Source: Mesorhizobium huakuii (GTDB lineage Bacteria > Pseudomonadota > Alphaproteobacteria > Rhizobiales > Rhizobiaceae). Taken from it: a DNA stretch of 64,000 bases. The stretch spans positions 992,001 through 1,056,000 of the forward strand of contig NZ_CP050296.1 of the NCBI RefSeq assembly GCF_014189455.1, written 5' to 3'. The notes beneath the pieces are model-generated. The model saw only the letters and a program-made list of their open reading frames with translations. It did not search any database and was not told where the DNA came from. A program made the position numbers and the translations under genes. This document shows, one piece after another, positions 33,159 through 41,736 of the stretch. Position 1 is the stretch's first letter; each line of letters begins with the position of its first letter.

Positions 33159-33839
33159 TCAACCGTCCCGCAGCGGCCCCACCTGCGCTTCCAGCATCTC
33201 GAACCCCGCCGCTTCCGCCGCCTGCGGCGTCACCACGCTTTCATCGAGGCACCATTCGAGCCATAGCCCGTCGACCAAAGCGATGAAATTGCGCGCCAGC
33301 GACGGAGCGTCGACTTGCCTGCCGCGTGGTATGGCGACCGCGGCGATGTCCTCGGCGAGTTCCGCCCGGTAGGCATCGTAGAGTTCGCGGTGCGCTTCCT
33401 TGAGGCGCGGGTTGACGGCGATCTCGCCCCACAGCGACAGCCAGATCAAAAGGTTCTCGCGGCTGAAATATTCGGGCGAAAAGTTGGAATGCACCAAAGC
33501 AGCGAGCGAGGCTTCCGGCGGCCAGTCGGATGCCTCGGCGCGGCGGCGCTTGGCTTCGGCGATCTGGTTGTTGACGCTGGCGTAGAGCGAGGATTTGTAG
33601 ACCTCGACCAGCAGCCCGTCGAGGCTTTCGAAATGATGGTTGATGAGGCCGCGCGAAACGCCGGCCTCCTTGCAGATACGGTCGATGGTGAAGGCGCCGA
33701 TACCGCCGACCGACAGGCAGCGCGTCGCCGCCTCGATCAGCATGGAACGGCGCACGTCAGCCTGCTCGCGGCTGAAGCGCGGCGGAGCCTTCTTCACGCC
33801 GCGCTTCCTTTTTGCATCTTCTGGTTGGGTTTCCGTCAT
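33159..33839 (-). CDS. TetR family regulator, BetI-like
   Basis: 226 residues. Helix-turn-helix at about residues 50-72 (FTIDRICKEAGVSRGLINHHFESLDGL) and a BetI-like C-terminal domain (FSRENLLIWLSLWGEIAVNPRL, ARNFIALVDGLWLEWCLDE). BetI senses choline or betaine-type compounds. It lies 46 bases downstream of the peptide-type binding-protein gene on the same strand, so it may be the last gene of the importer operon. It is the best candidate to bind the two long palindromes at 26.1 and 41.4 kb. Confidence 0.92.
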   Translation of the reverse strand: MTETQPEDAKRKRGVKKAPPRFSREQADVRRSMLIEAATRCLSVGGIGAFTIDRICKEAGVSRGLINHHFESLDGLLVEVYKSSLYASVNNQIAEAKRRRAEASDWPPEASLAALVHSNFSPEYFSRENLLIWLSLWGEIAVNPRLKEAHRELYDAYRAELAEDIAAVAIPRGRQVDAPSLARNFIALVDGLWLEWCLDESVVTPQAAEAAGFEMLEAQVGPLRDG

Positions 33840-33885
33840 GGACCCCAGCTAATCGATTATGCACTTCCTGTCCATGAAAGCGCGT

Positions 33886-35448
33886 TCACGCCTTCTTCTT
33901 GAACAGCACGGGATTGGGATGGCCATCGGGATAGATAACCGGGTCGAAAGCGGTCTTGTGGATGGCGACCAGCGGCTGATGGCAGATGAAGACGAAGCCG
34001 CCGGACTGCTCCATCAGATCCTCCATGCGGTTGGACAGTGCGATGCGCCTGGCCTCGTCGCTTTCCGCCACCAGTTGCTGATAGCTGGTCTCGAATTCGG
34101 CGCTGTCGAAGCCGGACCAGTTGTAGGCGCCGATCTGATCGGGTCTGAACCAGACCAGGTTTTCCGACGGGTCGATGCCGCCGGCGAAATCCATCAGCGC
34201 CAGGTCGATGTTCTTGTAGCCGTCGCCTTGCGTCTTATCGCCGACGCCCCAGAAGGCGGCTTCGTCATAGGGTTGGATCTCGACCTTGATGCCGGCCTGT
34301 TCGAGGCTGGCCTGGATGATCTGCGCGGTCGCGGTGCGGATGGAATCGTTCATCACCGTCAAGGTCAGCGACAGGTCGCTGACGCCGGCCTCTTTGAGCA
34401 GCGCGGCGGATTTCTCATAGTCGGGCGCCGCGATCAGATTCGCGGCCCGCGCGAATTTGGTGCCGGGCTGGACGACGCCGGTGGAACGCTTGGTGAGATC
34501 GTCATAGACGCCGGTGAGGATCTGCCCGACATCGACGCCGTACTGCACGGATTGCCGCACCTTCAAATCCTTGAGCCGCGGGCTCAGCTGGTTGATGGTC
34601 AGCCAGACATAACGGGTCGATTGCGCCTCGATCAGGGTGGTGTCCGCTGGCGGCTTCTCCTTGACGGCCTTGGTCGCTGAAATCGCGATCTTGGTGTAGT
34701 CGAAGGCATCGGCCTCATAGGCGAGCTGGGCCGCTTGATCGTCGGTGACGATATAGATCTCGACCTTCGAAAAATCCGGTTTCGGTCCTGGCCAGTCCGG
34801 GTTGGCCGTCAGCGTCACCTTCTGCTTCTGCTGCCAGTCCGAGAAGAGATAGGGTCCACAGGTTGCCGGCGGCTGCGTGGTGAACTTGCCGCCCGCCTTC
34901 TCAGTGCCGGCGCGGCTGATGATGTGGCCGCCATAGTAAGGCAGGCTGGTGACGAAGATCGGCTGATAGGGCTCTTTCAAATGGATGATGCCGGACCTGG
35001 CATCGACGACCTCGACGCGGTCGAGTTTTTCGAACTGGTAGGCCCAGGGCGATGCGAGAGCCTTGTCGGCGATGCGCTCGAAAGAAAACTTCACGTCGTC
35101 AGCGGTGACCGCGCCAAAACCACCAGACCATTTCAGCCCGTCGATCAGGGTGAAGGCGATGGTCTTGGGGTCTTTCTGCTCAAGCTTTTCCGCGCCCCAC
35201 AGCGACCAGGGCGAGCCTTTCCTGATATCGCCGAAATGGTTGAGCGAGACATAAATGCCGCGCATCATGACATCCTCGATGCCGCCATTCATGAAGGCCG
35301 GATCGAGGCACTGCAAATCGCCCTCCATGCGGATGCGCAGCATGTCGCCGGCCGCCGACCAGGCAAAGCTCGGCTTCATCGCCAGGCCGGCGCCGAGTGC
35401 GCCCGCCGCCTTCAGGAATGCACGTCTGTCCATGGACCATTCAGTCAT
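33886..35448 (-). CDS. ABC transporter substrate-binding protein, family 5 (peptide/opine type), Tat-exported
   Basis: 520 residues. Twin-arginine signal (MDRRAFLKAAGALGAGLAMKPSFA) then an SBP_bac_5 protein: LKWSGGFGAVTADDVKFSFERI, VVQPGTKFARAANLIAAPDYEKSAALLKEAGV. GGGGAAA precedes the ATG at 35448, which follows the dppF-like stop by one base. It is the periplasmic component for the importer encoded immediately upstream. Confidence 0.92.
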   Translation of the reverse strand: MTEWSMDRRAFLKAAGALGAGLAMKPSFAWSAAGDMLRIRMEGDLQCLDPAFMNGGIEDVMMRGIYVSLNHFGDIRKGSPWSLWGAEKLEQKDPKTIAFTLIDGLKWSGGFGAVTADDVKFSFERIADKALASPWAYQFEKLDRVEVVDARSGIIHLKEPYQPIFVTSLPYYGGHIISRAGTEKAGGKFTTQPPATCGPYLFSDWQQKQKVTLTANPDWPGPKPDFSKVEIYIVTDDQAAQLAYEADAFDYTKIAISATKAVKEKPPADTTLIEAQSTRYVWLTINQLSPRLKDLKVRQSVQYGVDVGQILTGVYDDLTKRSTGVVQPGTKFARAANLIAAPDYEKSAALLKEAGVSDLSLTLTVMNDSIRTATAQIIQASLEQAGIKVEIQPYDEAAFWGVGDKTQGDGYKNIDLALMDFAGGIDPSENLVWFRPDQIGAYNWSGFDSAEFETSYQQLVAESDEARRIALSNRMEDLMEQSGGFVFICHQPLVAIHKTAFDPVIYPDGHPNPVLFKKKA

Positions 35449-35449
35449 C

Positions 35450-36476
35450 TCAGTTTCCCCTTTGGTTTGCGGAAGCGCGTGAGAAGGCTTCCCGTTCTTG
35501 CCCGCCTGTCTCCAGCGGGAAATGGCAGCGCACCATGCGGCTGGCGCCCATCGGCCGATAGGCTGGCGCCTCGGTCTTGCAGCGCCCGCGCGCGATCGGG
35601 CAGCGTGTGTGGAACTCGCAGCCCGAAGGCCGCCGGAACACGCTCGGGATCTCGCCGGTGACGGCAGGGTTGTGGCTGCGCCGGCGCGGATCGGGTATCG
35701 GCTCGGACTGGATCAGGGTCGCTGTGTAGGGATGCAGTGGCGCGGAAAACACGTCCTGCGTCGGCCCGGTCTCGACCAACCGGCCGAGATACATGATGGC
35801 CAGCCGGTCGCTGACGTGACGGATCATCGCCAGATTGTGGGTGACGATCATGGCGGCGAAACCGCGTTCGCGCTTGAGCTCGCCGATCAGGTTGAGCACG
35901 TCGCCCTGCACCGACACATCGAGACCGGCGGTCGGCTCATCGGCGAGCAGCAGATGCGGCTGCATCGCCAGGGCACGGGCAACGCCGACGCGGCGCTTGC
36001 CCGCCTGACAGCTCATGCGGGAAGCGATCGACGAAGGATGCGGGCAAACCGACCAGCGCCAGCAGCGCCTTGCGCGCGGCGCGGCGGTCCGGCATCGGCA
36101 GACCCTGGATGATCTGCGGTTCGGTGAGCAGCGTGCCGATGCGCAGGCGTGGGCTGAGCGAGGCGACCGGGTCCTGGAACATCATCGCCGAACGCCGACG
36201 CATGGCGCGGAAATCGGCCGGCGTCGCCACGTCTTTGCCCTCGAAGACGATGCGGCCGGCGGCGGCCCGGATGAGCCCGAGAATGGTGCGCGCCAGCGTC
36301 GTCTTGCCGGAGCCGGATTCGCCGACCAGCCCGAGCGTCTCGCCCGGCATCAGCGACAGCGTGACGCCGTCGATGACGTTGAAGCCCGGCAGCGGGAACG
36401 GATTGATCAGACGGCTGAGCAAGCCGCCGCGCACGAAGCTCACGGACAGATCCTCGACGGCGAGCAGCGGGCTCAT
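35450..36476 (-). pseudogene. Dipeptide-type ABC transporter ATP-binding protein (DppF-like), frameshifted
   Basis: The first part (from ATG 36476, overlapping the dppD stop as ATGA) encodes LVGESGSGKTTLARTILGL (Walker A) and reaches HELSGGQ; the frame is then lost and the continuation VGVARALAMQPHLLLADEPTAGLDVSVQG with the Cys-rich C-terminal oligopeptide domain lies in another frame. One base is missing around 35994-36002, within the ABC signature (adding one would give LSGGQKRRVGVARAL). As written the protein would lack Walker B and be inactive, although one ATPase (DppD-like) remains. Sequence error or recent mutation. Confidence 0.88.
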
Positions 36477-37438
36477 GGCGTCACCGCATGACAGCGCGCG
36501 ACATGAGACGCGGTGAGCTTCACCAGCGGCGGCGCGATAGAGCCGCAAGGCGCGAAGGCGCGGTCACAGCGCGGGGCGTAGACGCATCCCGATGGCGGCT
36601 GGGTCAGATTGGGCAGTGAGCCCGGAATGGTCGGCAACCGGTCCAGCCGTTCGTGGAAGCGGGCGGGATCGCAGGCGAGCAGCGCTTGCGTGTAGGGATG
36701 CCTGGCATCGTGGAAGATGGCGTCGACCTCGCCGCCCTCGACCACCTCGCCGGCATACATGACATAGACCCGGTCGCAGAGCTCGGCGATGACGCCGAGA
36801 TGGTGCGAGACGACGATGATGATGCCGTTATAGTCGCGGCGGAGTTCGCGCAGCAGATGGATGATCTGCGCCTCCATGGTGACATCGAGCGCCGTCGTCG
36901 GCTCGTCGGCGATGAGCAGGCCGGGATCGGTCAGCAGGGCAGCCGCGATCGCGACGCGCTGGCGCATGCCGCCGGACAGTTCATGCGGGAAGCTGCGCAT
37001 GCGCCGTTCGGCGTCGGCGATGCCGACGCGGCCGAGCATGGCGGCAATGCGCGCCCGTTTCTGCGCCCGGCCAAGGTCCTTGCGGTGGTGCTGGAAGTCG
37101 ACGAGCTGGTCGCCGATGGTCAGCACCGGGTTGAACGCCGTCATCGGATCCTGGCTGACCAGCGCGATCTCGTCGCCGCGCAGCAGCCGCTGATGGTGCG
37201 CGTCGAGCTTTGCCAAGTCGACGCCGTTGTAGCGGATCGATCCATCGATGCGGGCATTGGCCGGCAGAAGATTGGCGAGCGCGGTGACCAGCGTGGACTT
37301 GCCGCAACCGCTCTCGCCGACAATGCCGATGACCTCGCCGGGATGCGCCTCGATGTCGACATGGCGCAGCGCGTGCACGCTGCCATGCGGCGTCTCGTAG
37401 CGGACGCTGAGATCGCTGGCGGCGAGCGAGCCGGTCAT
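36473..37438 (-). CDS. Dipeptide-type ABC transporter ATP-binding protein (DppD-like)
   Basis: 321 residues: Walker A GIVGESGCGKSTLV, signature ELSGGMRQRVAIAAAL, Walker B LLIADEPTTALDV, and the C-terminal oligopeptide domain with PPSGCVYAPRCDRAFAPCG (cysteines that bind an Fe-S cluster in some homologues). Overlaps the permease gene by 4 bases upstream and the dppF-like gene by 4 downstream. Confidence 0.93.
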   Translation of the reverse strand: MTGSLAASDLSVRYETPHGSVHALRHVDIEAHPGEVIGIVGESGCGKSTLVTALANLLPANARIDGSIRYNGVDLAKLDAHHQRLLRGDEIALVSQDPMTAFNPVLTIGDQLVDFQHHRKDLGRAQKRARIAAMLGRVGIADAERRMRSFPHELSGGMRQRVAIAAALLTDPGLLIADEPTTALDVTMEAQIIHLLRELRRDYNGIIIVVSHHLGVIAELCDRVYVMYAGEVVEGGEVDAIFHDARHPYTQALLACDPARFHERLDRLPTIPGSLPNLTQPPSGCVYAPRCDRAFAPCGSIAPPLVKLTASHVARCHAVTP

Positions 37439-38322
37439 GCCGGCCTCCGCAATTGCAGGCGCGGATCGAGATAGTCGCGCAGGCCTTCGCCGAGGAAGGT
37501 GAAGCCAAGCGTGGCCAGCACCAGCGGCAGCCCGCCGAAGATGACCATGAAGGGCGCGGCGCGGATCGAGGTGTAGCCGTCATAGAGGATCGAGCCCCAG
37601 GACGGCGTCGGCGGGCGGACGCCCAGGCCAAGGAAACTCAGGCCGGCCTCGACCATGATGACGACCGGAATATCCATCGACAAAAGGATGATCAGCGGGC
37701 CGACGACATTGGGCAGGAGGTGGATGAGGATGATGCGCGCGGCACTGGCATCGATCAGCCGCTCGGCGAGGATGTAGTCGCTGTTCTTCAGCGCCAGCGT
37801 CTGTGCCCGGATCAGTCTGGCATAGCTCGGAAACGAGGTCGCGGCGATGACGATGATCAGCGTGCCGGTGCCGGCGCCGAGCACGGTGATGATGGCGAGC
37901 GCGAACATGATCATCGGCAGCGAGTTCAGGCTGTCGAAGCTGAGCACCAGTATGGCGTCGAGCCAGCGCGGCCCGTAGCCGGCGATCAGCCCGAGCACCA
38001 GGCCGATGGCGCCGGCGATGGCCACCGACACCATGGCGATGGTGAGCGCGGTGCGCGCGCCGTAGATGACCCGCGACAGGAGATCGCGGCCGAGATGGTC
38101 GGTGCCGAACCAATGCTCGACCGATGGCGGCTGCAGCTTGTGCAGCACGTCGATCTTGACCGGCGAATAGGGCGCCAGCCATGGCGCGAAAATGGCGGTG
38201 ACGAGGAAGCCGGTGACCAGGACCAGCGCCACGCAAGTGAACGGATCGGCAAGCAGTGCGCGCAGCAGCGGAAATCGTTGTCGGCCCGGAATGGACAACG
38301 AGGCATCAGCCACGGAAGACAT
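37435..38322 (-). CDS. Dipeptide-type ABC transporter permease (DppC-like)
   Basis: 295 residues, about six membrane segments, with HWFGTDHLGRDLLSRVIYGARTALTIA at the N-terminal third and the EAA-like loop SNYILAERLIDASAARIILIHLLPN-type sequence (SDYILAERL... here). GLGVRPPTPSWGSIL is characteristic. Overlaps dppB-like by 17 bases and dppD-like by 4. Confidence 0.93.
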   Translation of the reverse strand: MSSVADASLSIPGRQRFPLLRALLADPFTCVALVLVTGFLVTAIFAPWLAPYSPVKIDVLHKLQPPSVEHWFGTDHLGRDLLSRVIYGARTALTIAMVSVAIAGAIGLVLGLIAGYGPRWLDAILVLSFDSLNSLPMIMFALAIITVLGAGTGTLIIVIAATSFPSYARLIRAQTLALKNSDYILAERLIDASAARIILIHLLPNVVGPLIILLSMDIPVVIMVEAGLSFLGLGVRPPTPSWGSILYDGYTSIRAAPFMVIFGGLPLVLATLGFTFLGEGLRDYLDPRLQLRRPA

Positions 38323-39256
38323 CGCGCACCCTCGGATCGAGCCGCGCGATCAACAGATCGGCGGCAATGGTGATGGAGACGTAGATGGCGGTCATGATCA
38401 GCACCGTGCCCATGGCGACCGGATAGTTGCGGGTGTTGACGGCGTCGGTGATCAGCTTGCCGATGCCGGGCCGGGCAAACACCGCCTCGACGAAGACGGC
38501 GCTGGAGAGGATGCTGCCGAGGCCGACGGCGACCAGCGAGATGGTCGGGATGATGGCGATGCGCAGCGCGTATTTGGAGACGATCTTCCATTCCGGCAGG
38601 CCAAAGGAGCGCGCGGTGCGGATGTGCGGTTCGCCCATCACTTCCATCATCGAGGCGCGCACCATGCGGGCGATGTAGCCGATCCAGCCGAGCGCGATCG
38701 CCGCCGCCGGCATGACAAGCGCCTTGGCCTGGCTGACGAAATCACCAGCCTCGCCGGCACCGATGGCCGGCAGCCAGCGCAGCGTCACGGCAAACAGCAG
38801 CAGTGAATAGATGGCGACGACGAAGGACGGCACGGCAATGACGCCAACGGACAGCACGCCGATGACGGCATCGGCCGCCGTGCCGCGCCGCATCACCGAC
38901 AGGCAGCCGAGCGGCACGCCGATGAGGAGCGCGACGGCCAGCGCCGTCATGCCGAGGATGAGCGTGTTCGGCAGCGCCTCCAGCACCAGCGTGGAGACAG
39001 GCCGGTTCGACCAGACGTCATAGCCGAGATTGCCGGTCAGCGCGTTGCGGAAGAATTCGATGATCTGCCACCAGACCGGCTGGTCGAGCCCCATCCGCTC
39101 GATCAGCAGCCGCTTCAATTCCGGCGTGGCACGCGGACCAAGCGCTACCGTGGCCGGATCGCCTGGCACGAGGAAGACGGCCGCGTACATTGCAACCATG
39201 ACGAGGACGAGGATCAGGAGGCCGAGACCGACGCGCTTCACTGCATATGCGAGCAT
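38306..39256 (-). CDS. Dipeptide-type ABC transporter permease (DppB-like)
   Basis: 316 residues with six membrane segments and typical DppB features: FLVPGDPATVALGPRATPE, LGYDVWSNRPVSTLVLEALPNTLILG, and the EAA loop IRTARSFGLPEWKIVSKYALRIAIIPTIS. First gene of the importer. 130 bases, with two hairpins, separate it from the CocE-type hydrolase gene upstream on the same strand. Confidence 0.93.
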   Translation of the reverse strand: MLAYAVKRVGLGLLILVLVMVAMYAAVFLVPGDPATVALGPRATPELKRLLIERMGLDQPVWWQIIEFFRNALTGNLGYDVWSNRPVSTLVLEALPNTLILGMTALAVALLIGVPLGCLSVMRRGTAADAVIGVLSVGVIAVPSFVVAIYSLLLFAVTLRWLPAIGAGEAGDFVSQAKALVMPAAAIALGWIGYIARMVRASMMEVMGEPHIRTARSFGLPEWKIVSKYALRIAIIPTISLVAVGLGSILSSAVFVEAVFARPGIGKLITDAVNTRNYPVAMGTVLIMTAIYVSITIAADLLIARLDPRVRDVFRG

Positions 39257-39274
39257 GGCCTCTCCCCTCTCCCT

Positions 39275-39388
39275 AGAGCATGATGCCGAAAAGTGTGAAG
39301 CGGTTTTCGGACGACATCATGCTCTATCTCTTTGATTTAGAGCCGGATTCAGATTTCAGGTCGAACAGACCTGAAATCATCCGGCTCT
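39275..39388. repeat. Two adjacent hairpins between the CocE-type hydrolase and the importer genes
   Basis: First: AGAGCATGATG (39275-39285) pairs with CATCATGCTCT (39315-39325) around a copy of the AAAGTGTGAAGCGGTTTTC repeat. Second: AGAGCCGG (39339-39346) pairs with CCGGCTCT (39381-39388), and inside it GATTTCAGGT pairs with ACCTGAAATC. The second overlaps the hydrolase stop codon. No T-run follows on the minus strand, so read-through into the importer genes is possible. Confidence 0.75.
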
Positions 39389-41396
39389 ATGCGAAATCGC
39401 GCCTGATGCGCCGGCTTGCCGAGGCGCTGTGGACGAGCGTGCCCCGTTCTCGCGCCTCGAGCCGCCAGCTCAGCTTGAAATGGGTTTCGTCCGCTGTCAG
39501 CTCGGTCACGGCGATCGCCTCTGTGTCGGCATCGCCGCTGGCAATCGCCCAGCGGTATTCGGTGACGAGTTTCGCCGACAGCGGATCGTCACTGCTGATG
39601 CTCATCGTGTCGCTGTTGGCCGACGAGACGGTGATGCCACGATCGTCATAGCGCCGGCGTCCATGATTGGATGTCAGCGCGATGGTCTGCACGCCCGAGC
39701 CGACATCGTCGGTGACGATGCGGCGGTCGAAGCCTTCGTCCAGCGTCGTGGTCGGAACCGGCGGCGCGGTTTCGGCCGGCTCGAAGCGGACGTCGCGGTC
39801 GCGCGATGACGGCGGGCGCACCGGCAGCATCACCATGCTGTCGCCGGTCGCGACCGACAGCGTCGACAGTTTGGGTTGCGGCCACAGGATCGGCCAATGC
39901 TGGTTGGCCAGCGCCAGCCGGATGCGATGGCCCTTGGGCACAATGCGGGCGAAATCGTTGAGCTTGAGCCGCACGCGGAAAGGCGTCCCGACCGGACACG
40001 GGGTCGGATGCTCATGGCTGTCGCGATGGCTGAGGTTGAGCACGCCGTAGGTCATCAGCGCTGACGTGCCGTCCGGATAGACATCGCAGAGCCGGGCGGC
40101 GAGATTGACATGCGGTTCATCGACGGTGACGAGCAGATCGAGCTCCGGCGCGCCGAGCAGGGTCAGGTCGTCGTCGAGCGGAGAAGTGTCGAAGCACAGC
40201 GCCATGCCGTCTTCGCGACGCTGGTCGATGGGCATGTCCGGACAGGAGCCGCCATAGCCGCCCCAGCGGCCGCAATCGCGTCCGGCGGTCGCTGGCGAGC
40301 GGACGGAAACCGTCGCTCCCTGCGCAGGCTCGCGGCTCAGCCCGCCAGCGTTCAGATGCAAGCTGCGACGCTCGACGCGCGGAGACGGCCACTGATCCTC
40401 GGCGGCCCAGCTGCCGGCATGATCAGGCAGATAAAAAGCTTGCGGCCGTTCCTCGCCGGTGACCCAGACGCGATAGAGCGGCTCGTCCATGATGCCGGTG
40501 TCTTCGCCGCAGAGCCAGTGACGCCACCAGCGCAGCGCCTCCTGCAGATAGCCGATCAGCGGCCCCGGCGCGCCACGGCAGGGATAGGCGTGCGACCACG
40601 GCCCGACGATGCCGAGTTTCGGCCCCGGCAGATGTTCGAGCAGGCGGGGGACAAAATTCGAGTAACTGTCCTCCCAGCCGCAGACGGCCATCACAGCGCA
40701 TTCGATCCCGGAAAAATCTTCGCAGACAGAACCCTGCCGCCAGTAATCGTCGCGGCGCTGGTGGGCGAGCCAGACTTCCGACAGAGAGCTTGTCGCGGCA
40801 AGGCGACTTTCCCACATGGCGTGCCAGGCGTCGCCGACGATTTGCGGGTCGGGCGCCATCGCCTTCTTCACCAGCATGAAGTTCGACCACATCTCCTGCT
40901 CGGTCAGCAGCGCTCCGCCCATATAGTGGATGTCGTCGGCGTAGCGGTCGTCGGTGGCGCAGTTGGTGATGATGGCCTTCAGGGCCGGCGGCCGGCGCGC
41001 GGCGACCTGCAGCGCATTGAAGCCGCCCCAGGAAATGCCGGTCATGCCGACATTGCCGTTGCACCAGGGCTGAGCCGCCAGATGGGCGATGATCTCGCAG
41101 GCGTCCTCCTGTTCGCGCGGCAGATATTCGTCGGCGAGATCGCCGTCGGAATCGCCCGAGCCCCTGATATCGATGCGGGCGCAGGCAATGCCATGACCGG
41201 CGAGCCAGGGGTGGATGTCGATGTCGCGCGCCACGGTGCCGTCACGGCGGCGATAAGGCACCATCTCGACGACGACCGGCACCTTGTCAACGGTGCGCGG
41301 CCGCCACAACGTCGCGGCAATGCGGGTGCCGTCGGCCAGCGCGATCCAAAGCGGATCGACGGTTTCGACGGCAAAGGGAAACTCGGTTCGTACCAC
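39387..41396 (-). CDS. CocE/NonD family serine hydrolase (X-Pro dipeptidyl-peptidase-like)
   Basis: 669 residues. The alpha/beta-hydrolase part holds the nucleophile Ser122 in GISWGG, IDIRGSGDSDG upstream of it and VVGPWSHAYP-like IVGPWSHAYP carrying the catalytic His region; the C-terminal jelly-roll domain (MTYGVLNLSHRDSHEHP, KGHRIRLALANQHWPILWPQ) is also typical. The family hydrolyses esters and amides such as cocaine or glutaryl compounds. GTG at 41396 is chosen because family similarity begins there and a 46-base palindrome ends 9 bases upstream; the frame is open further upstream through the palindrome. It may cleave the compound brought in by the Dpp-like importer. Confidence 0.9.
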   Translation of the reverse strand: MVRTEFPFAVETVDPLWIALADGTRIAATLWRPRTVDKVPVVVEMVPYRRRDGTVARDIDIHPWLAGHGIACARIDIRGSGDSDGDLADEYLPREQEDACEIIAHLAAQPWCNGNVGMTGISWGGFNALQVAARRPPALKAIITNCATDDRYADDIHYMGGALLTEQEMWSNFMLVKKAMAPDPQIVGDAWHAMWESRLAATSSLSEVWLAHQRRDDYWRQGSVCEDFSGIECAVMAVCGWEDSYSNFVPRLLEHLPGPKLGIVGPWSHAYPCRGAPGPLIGYLQEALRWWRHWLCGEDTGIMDEPLYRVWVTGEERPQAFYLPDHAGSWAAEDQWPSPRVERRSLHLNAGGLSREPAQGATVSVRSPATAGRDCGRWGGYGGSCPDMPIDQRREDGMALCFDTSPLDDDLTLLGAPELDLLVTVDEPHVNLAARLCDVYPDGTSALMTYGVLNLSHRDSHEHPTPCPVGTPFRVRLKLNDFARIVPKGHRIRLALANQHWPILWPQPKLSTLSVATGDSMVMLPVRPPSSRDRDVRFEPAETAPPVPTTTLDEGFDRRIVTDDVGSGVQTIALTSNHGRRRYDDRGITVSSANSDTMSISSDDPLSAKLVTEYRWAIASGDADTEAIAVTELTADETHFKLSWRLEARERGTLVHSASASRRIRRDFA

Positions 41397-41405
41397 GGCA
41401 GGTAC

Positions 41406-41451
41406 CCGCAAATGCTCTTGTTGAACGTTCGTACAACAAGAGCATTTGCGG
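41406..41451. promoter_or_regulatory. 46-base palindromic operator candidate, copy 2
   Basis: Perfect 18-base arms (CCGCAAATGCTCTTGTTG and its inverse) around AACGTTCGTA. It ends 9 bases before the GTG of the CocE-type hydrolase, exactly as copy 1 ends 9 bases before its gene. Core and centre pattern (TTGTTG, ACG, TCGT, CAACAA) match copy 1, while the outer arms differ in part. Confidence 0.82.
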
Positions 41452-41736
41452 CGCAATCCCGCATCGCTTTTTTAACGCCGAATGCGAACCGTTCTTCGGC
41501 CGCCGTGTTGCGCCGGCAAGCTTTCAGGCAGGGCAGAGGCCGATGTCCGTCATCGAACCAAGGCTGTCGGAGCACAGCCGATATGCCTTCGCGATCGAAT
41601 CAAGACGGTGAGCAAGCTCTGCAGAAATCCAAGGGCCATAGTCACTTTTTTCATCTTCCAAATTTTGTTTCTTCGCGCGCACTGCTACTGAGCGTCGCAT
41701 TCCAGCAGCGGCGGCGCCTTCAATCAGGAATTTCCG
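41452..41736. other. Intergenic region without recognised gene
   Basis: 285 bases between the divergent CocE-type hydrolase and aminotransferase genes. Apart from the palindrome at its left border I see no convincing reading frame, RNA gene or repeat. A moderately AT-rich stretch near 41640-41675 may hold the aminotransferase promoter. Confidence 0.5.

Noticed and set aside
39275-39388. Intrinsic terminator between the CocE-type hydrolase and the Dpp-like importer
   Set aside because: Strong stems but no T-run on the minus strand; recorded as repeats because read-through is plausible.
41452-41736. Coding frames in the gap before the class I aminotransferase
   Set aside because: Frames here are extensions or shadows of the flanking genes with no ribosome-binding site or family similarity.
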